Shown: positions 3,803 through 6,745 of the stretch, piece by piece
Layout of the letters: every line of letters starts with the position of its first letter
How positions within the stretch are numbered: the first letter of the stretch is position 1
Translations under genes and position numbers: made by a program
Notes under the pieces: model-generated
Told to the model about the DNA's origin: nothing
The model's input: only the letters and a program-made list of their open reading frames with translations
The model's database searches: none
NCBI GenBank assembly: GCA_025966435.1
Contig: JAICRQ010000191.1
Coordinates: 1-6,745, forward strand
Length of the DNA: 6,745 nucleotides
Direction: 5' to 3'
From: Anaerolineales bacterium
GTDB lineage: Bacteria > Chloroflexota > Anaerolineae > Anaerolineales > Villigracilaceae

Positions 3803-6418
3803 ATGAGTAGTTCAGGCTTACCAACTACGGATTATTCATTCGGAAATTGGGTCAAACGTAGACGAAAGACACTTGATCTTACGCAACAGGAACTTGCTCG
3901 CCGGATCGGCTGTTCTGTAGCAATGATCTTGAAAATTGAGGCGGATGAACGGCGTCCATCGCCCCAGATCGCTGAATTGCTTGCTCAGCATCTAGAAATC
4001 CCACCGGACCAGCTAGACTTATTTTTGAAAGTAGCACGCCAGAAAAAGGCGGTGGATCGCCTGGGGACTATTCCGCCTCTTCCTGCGGTCGCACCTTCTT
4101 CCGTTTTCGAACCGCTTCGGCTCAACCTGCCTCATCCGTTAACTCCCCTGCTCGGGCGTGATTTTGAACTCCGTACCATCTTTCAACAACTTCAGGATCC
4201 CGGCTGTCGCCTATTGACCCTCACAGGTCCTGGAGGCGTCGGCAAGACGCGGCTGGCACTAGAAATTGCGCATCAATCGCGCGACGCTTTCGATGACGGT
4301 GTGTGTTTCATTCCGCTGGTTGGAACGAGCGCATCAGAATTCATGATACCTGCCATCGCCAATGCGCTGGGGTTCGCATTTTCTGGCGCAAAGGAATTGA
4401 AGGCTCAACTGCTCGATTTCCTTAGAGAGAAACATATTCTACTCGTGCTAGATAACCTTGAACATTTGCTTCCTGGCATCGAACTGCTGGTGGAACTCCT
4501 GGAATTCGCACCCGATGTCAAATTGCTCATAACCTCCCGTGAGCCGCTCAATCTCAGCGCGGAATGGGTGCTCAGAGTGCAAGGATTGCCTGTCGCCTCG
4601 AATATTCAACAGATCAATATGGAATCGAACAGCGCTGCGATGCTATTTGTCCAGCGGGCGAAACAAGCGAATGCGGAGTTTACCCCTGCATCCGAGGATC
4701 TGCCTGCCATCACGCGCATATGCCAGATTGTCGAAGGCTTGCCGTTGGGTCTGGAGCTAGCCGCAACCTGGGTACGGACGCTCTCCTGCATTGAAATTGC
4801 ACAGGAGATCGAACACAACATAGATTTTCTTTCCGCGGCGGGTCGTGCTGTGCCACAGCGACATCGCTCAATGCGAGCAGTGTTCGATTATTCTTGGAAT
4901 CTGCTTTCTGACAAAGAACAGCAGGTCATGATGAAGGTTTCGGTTTTCAAAGGGGGGTTCACGCGCGCTGCTGCCGAACAGGTTGCAGGTGCAACATTAC
5001 CGCTTTTATCCTCGCTTGTGGACAAATCGTTGCTACAGCGCAGCAAACATAACCGTTACGACGTGCATGAGTTGATCCGACAATACGCCCATGCCCGTCT
5101 CGTTGAGTCTGGCAAATTCCAGGAAACCTGTAATCTCCATTTTGAATTTTTCCTGGCATCGGCGGAGGAGTCCCGTTCAAAATTGCGGGGGGCTGAACAA
5201 CTCACCTTCTTGAACCGCCTTGAAGAGGATTACGACAACCTGCGTGCGGCGCTCGAATGGTCGCTGAGAAACAATACATCGGCAAGCGAAATTCCGAGAG
5301 TAGATGACTCTATGGCGCAGAAGTCACTACGGCTCGTCTACGCACTCAATCCATTCTGGGTCATGCGTGCCCAATGGAGTGAAGGACGCAATTGGCTTCA
5401 GCGTGCTCTGGAGCAAGCTTCGAAATTTCCAAAGCGCGTCGAGTTCTTGAAGGTGCTTGATACCGCTGCACTCTTGGCCGTCGAGCAGGCAGATAATCAA
5501 TCTGCCCGACAATTGGCAGAGGAGAACCTCTCACTTTCTGAACAGCTTGGAGACTCGTACTACAAGGCCAAAGCATTAAGTACCCTGAGTACTGTATCGT
5601 GGAAGCAAAAAGACTTTGCGGCAGCGCGCTACCAGTGCGAACTGGCGTTGGCTCAATTTCGCGAACTTGGAACAAAGATCGATATTGCAGAATCGCTGCA
5701 CCTTTTGAGTCAAATTGCACTGATCCAGGATGACCTCAAAGTAGCACAATCCCATATCGAGGAGGCTCTGCAGATCTTTCTTGAAGTTGGGGATCAGATC
5801 ATGGCCAATGCGACATCTGCAGATCTCGGAACTCTGGCGTATTTGCGTAAGGATTTCGCAACGGCGCGATCATATCTTGAGAGGAGTGAGAAACATTTTC
5901 AGGAAGCCGGAGCTATCGTCCCGGCAGCAAGGATTTTGAACAAACTGGGAGACGTCGCGCGATGTGAGCATGATTATGAAGAAGCAAAAAAATGTTATAC
6001 GGAAAGTCTGATCGTGTGTCGCGAGGCAGGTGACCAAGATATTCTTCCTGACATTCTTCATAATCTAGGCTATGTGGCAAAACACCATGGTCATTCCTCG
6101 AAGGCATTGGCTTTGTTTGAGGAAGGACTTCGCATTTATCAAGACTCTGGTGATCTGGCTGGTATTGCCGAGTGCCTAGTGGGAATCGCTGGATTATTTT
6201 TAGCACAGAGACAAGTTGAAAAAGCAGCATGCCTCTTAGGTGCGGCTGAAGTATTACGGGAGAGTGCCGGGGCGAGGTTATGGACTGCCAATCAAATTGA
6301 GTATGATCGCATCCTTGCCTACTTGCGGGAATCGATGGAGGAAAACGCCCTCGAATCGGCTTGGGCGAAGGGAAGGAACTTATCCGTTGAGCAGGCGGTT
6401 GCAGAAGCATTGGAATAG
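3803..6418 (+). CDS. XRE-HTH / NB-ARC / TPR STAND-type protein
   Basis: An 871-residue three-part protein. Residues about 13-70 form an XRE helix-turn-helix (LTQQELARRIGCS, then KIEADERRPS). An NB-ARC-type STAND ATPase spans about 115-430: Walker A GPGGVGKT (142-149), Walker B ILLVLDN (212-218), the sensor-like LLITSREPL (241-249), GLPLGLELAA (312-321) and a winged-helix end with VHELIRQYA, the counterpart of the MHD motif. About 550-815 are TPR-like repeats, roughly seven, and a C-terminal block (LLGAAEVLRE...AWAKGRNLSVEQAVAEAL) recurs in STAND regulators. By analogy with MalT, ligand binding on the repeats would trigger ATP-dependent assembly and let the HTH act on DNA; both ligand and targets are unknown. 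A defence-sensor role is possible but unproven, as no effector domain is seen. I prefer ATG 3803 over TTG 3797. All core motifs are intact. Confidence 0.9.
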   Translation: MSSSGLPTTDYSFGNWVKRRRKTLDLTQQELARRIGCSVAMILKIEADERRPSPQIAELLAQHLEIPPDQLDLFLKVARQKKAVDRLGTIPPLPAVAPSSVFEPLRLNLPHPLTPLLGRDFELRTIFQQLQDPGCRLLTLTGPGGVGKTRLALEIAHQSRDAFDDGVCFIPLVGTSASEFMIPAIANALGFAFSGAKELKAQLLDFLREKHILLVLDNLEHLLPGIELLVELLEFAPDVKLLITSREPLNLSAEWVLRVQGLPVASNIQQINMESNSAAMLFVQRAKQANAEFTPASEDLPAITRICQIVEGLPLGLELAATWVRTLSCIEIAQEIEHNIDFLSAAGRAVPQRHRSMRAVFDYSWNLLSDKEQQVMMKVSVFKGGFTRAAAEQVAGATLPLLSSLVDKSLLQRSKHNRYDVHELIRQYAHARLVESGKFQETCNLHFEFFLASAEESRSKLRGAEQLTFLNRLEEDYDNLRAALEWSLRNNTSASEIPRVDDSMAQKSLRLVYALNPFWVMRAQWSEGRNWLQRALEQASKFPKRVEFLKVLDTAALLAVEQADNQSARQLAEENLSLSEQLGDSYYKAKALSTLSTVSWKQKDFAAARYQCELALAQFRELGTKIDIAESLHLLSQIALIQDDLKVAQSHIEEALQIFLEVGDQIMANATSADLGTLAYLRKDFATARSYLERSEKHFQEAGAIVPAARILNKLGDVARCEHDYEEAKKCYTESLIVCREAGDQDILPDILHNLGYVAKHHGHSSKALALFEEGLRIYQDSGDLAGIAECLVGIAGLFLAQRQVEKAACLLGAAEVLRESAGARLWTANQIEYDRILAYLRESMEENALESAWAKGRNLSVEQAVAEALE

Positions 6419-6502
6419 TTGTGGCAGGATATCTGGCATTACACAGCGCGAACTCTGCCCCACGAATGGCCAGCCAGGGTGGAACCATCCTGTTGCCTGG
6501 CA

Positions 6503-6745
6503 TCACTCCCCTTCCAAATAGAGATAAAGCTCTATGGCTCGAGCGGGGAAATTCGTATCTGAACTCGGATGTTCAACTTTTTCAATTTGGAAGAAACCCC
6601 AGGTGCCAGCTGTGGAGGTGATCTGCGCCGGTGCCAAGGCAATTAGATGGACCTGGCCAACCTTCATTGCATGGTCGACCTGCTTGGAACGCGCAGCCGC
6701 GTCTTGGGCGAACTGTGAAAGCTTGCGAAGGAATTCCGTGTTCAG
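6503..6745 (-). CDS. Unrecognised protein, C-terminal 80 residues (cut by window edge)
   Basis: The minus-strand frame is open from the window edge to TGA at 6503-6505, and no start is visible because the gene enters from the right. The visible part reads as a real protein: an amphipathic helix (FLRKLSQFAQDAAARSKQVD), a strand-rich part (GQVHLIALAPAQITSTAGTW), GFFQIEKVE and a final strand IELYLYLEGE. It has no cysteine, no membrane segment and no motif I know. The alternation of charge and hydrophobics and the absence of stops favour coding over the opposite-strand frames in the same stretch. It converges on the STAND gene with an 84-base gap in which I see no clear terminator, only a weak 6-bp GCCAGG/CCTGGC inverted repeat. 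I assign no function. Confidence 0.6.
   Translation of the reverse strand: MNTEFLRKLSQFAQDAAARSKQVDHAMKVGQVHLIALAPAQITSTAGTWGFFQIEKVEHPSSDTNFPARAIELYLYLEGE

Noticed and set aside
5913..6506. Minus-strand 197-codon frame inside the STAND gene
   Set aside because: It lies antisense to the TPR region, which has clear repeat structure on the plus strand. The product is Pro/Ser/Arg/His-rich without domains.
6421..6621. Plus-strand 66-codon frame after the STAND gene
   Set aside because: It needs a GTG start two bases after the STAND stop, has no ribosome binding site and no family look, and overlaps the more protein-like minus-strand frame at 6503-6745.
1..6745. CRISPR array, insertion sequence or replication origin
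   Set aside because: No regularly spaced direct repeats, no transposase fragment with terminal inverted repeats, and no iteron or DnaA-box cluster was seen.

Overview
The window looks like a piece of a Chloroflexota (Anaerolineae-like) chromosome. This is an inference from gene content: a cytoplasmic zinc-finger anti-sigma factor next to an ECF sigma factor, a DUF1684 protein, and an XRE-NB-ARC-TPR regulator whose C-terminal block is typical of Chloroflexota and actinobacterial STAND regulators. No marker gene fixes the lineage.

Left part (1-1600, minus strand): a tight run reading leftwards. In transcription order it holds a stand-alone response-regulator receiver, the RNA 2',3'-cyclic phosphodiesterase ThpR, the ribosomal silencing factor RsfS (apparently starting at CTG), and the first 39 residues of a PAS-domain protein cut by the window edge. 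A hairpin of dispersed-repeat type sits between thpR and rsfS and supplies the thpR stop codon.

Middle part (1600-3340): a plus-strand DUF1684 protein converges on a minus-strand pair, an ECF-type sigma factor followed by a small soluble HxxxCxxC zinc-binding putative anti-sigma factor. The two directions share one strong bidirectional terminator, whose stem contains the anti-sigma stop codon. The sigma gene has a perfect TATAAT so close to its ATG that the message may be leaderless.

Boundary (3314-3802): on the minus strand, the 3' end of a tRNA (T arm plus acceptor 3' strand) is followed at once by an intrinsic terminator, but no matching canonical 5' half is present. This is the footprint expected of an attR-type junction left by an integrative element in a tRNA gene, with conserved chromosome to the left and accessory DNA to the right. 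The roughly 430 bases that follow hold no convincing gene but contain a perfect 13-bp palindrome.

Right part (3803-6745): a large XRE-HTH/NB-ARC/TPR STAND protein on the plus strand converges on the C-terminal 80 residues of an unrecognised minus-strand protein that runs off the window. If the att reading is right, these two are element cargo.
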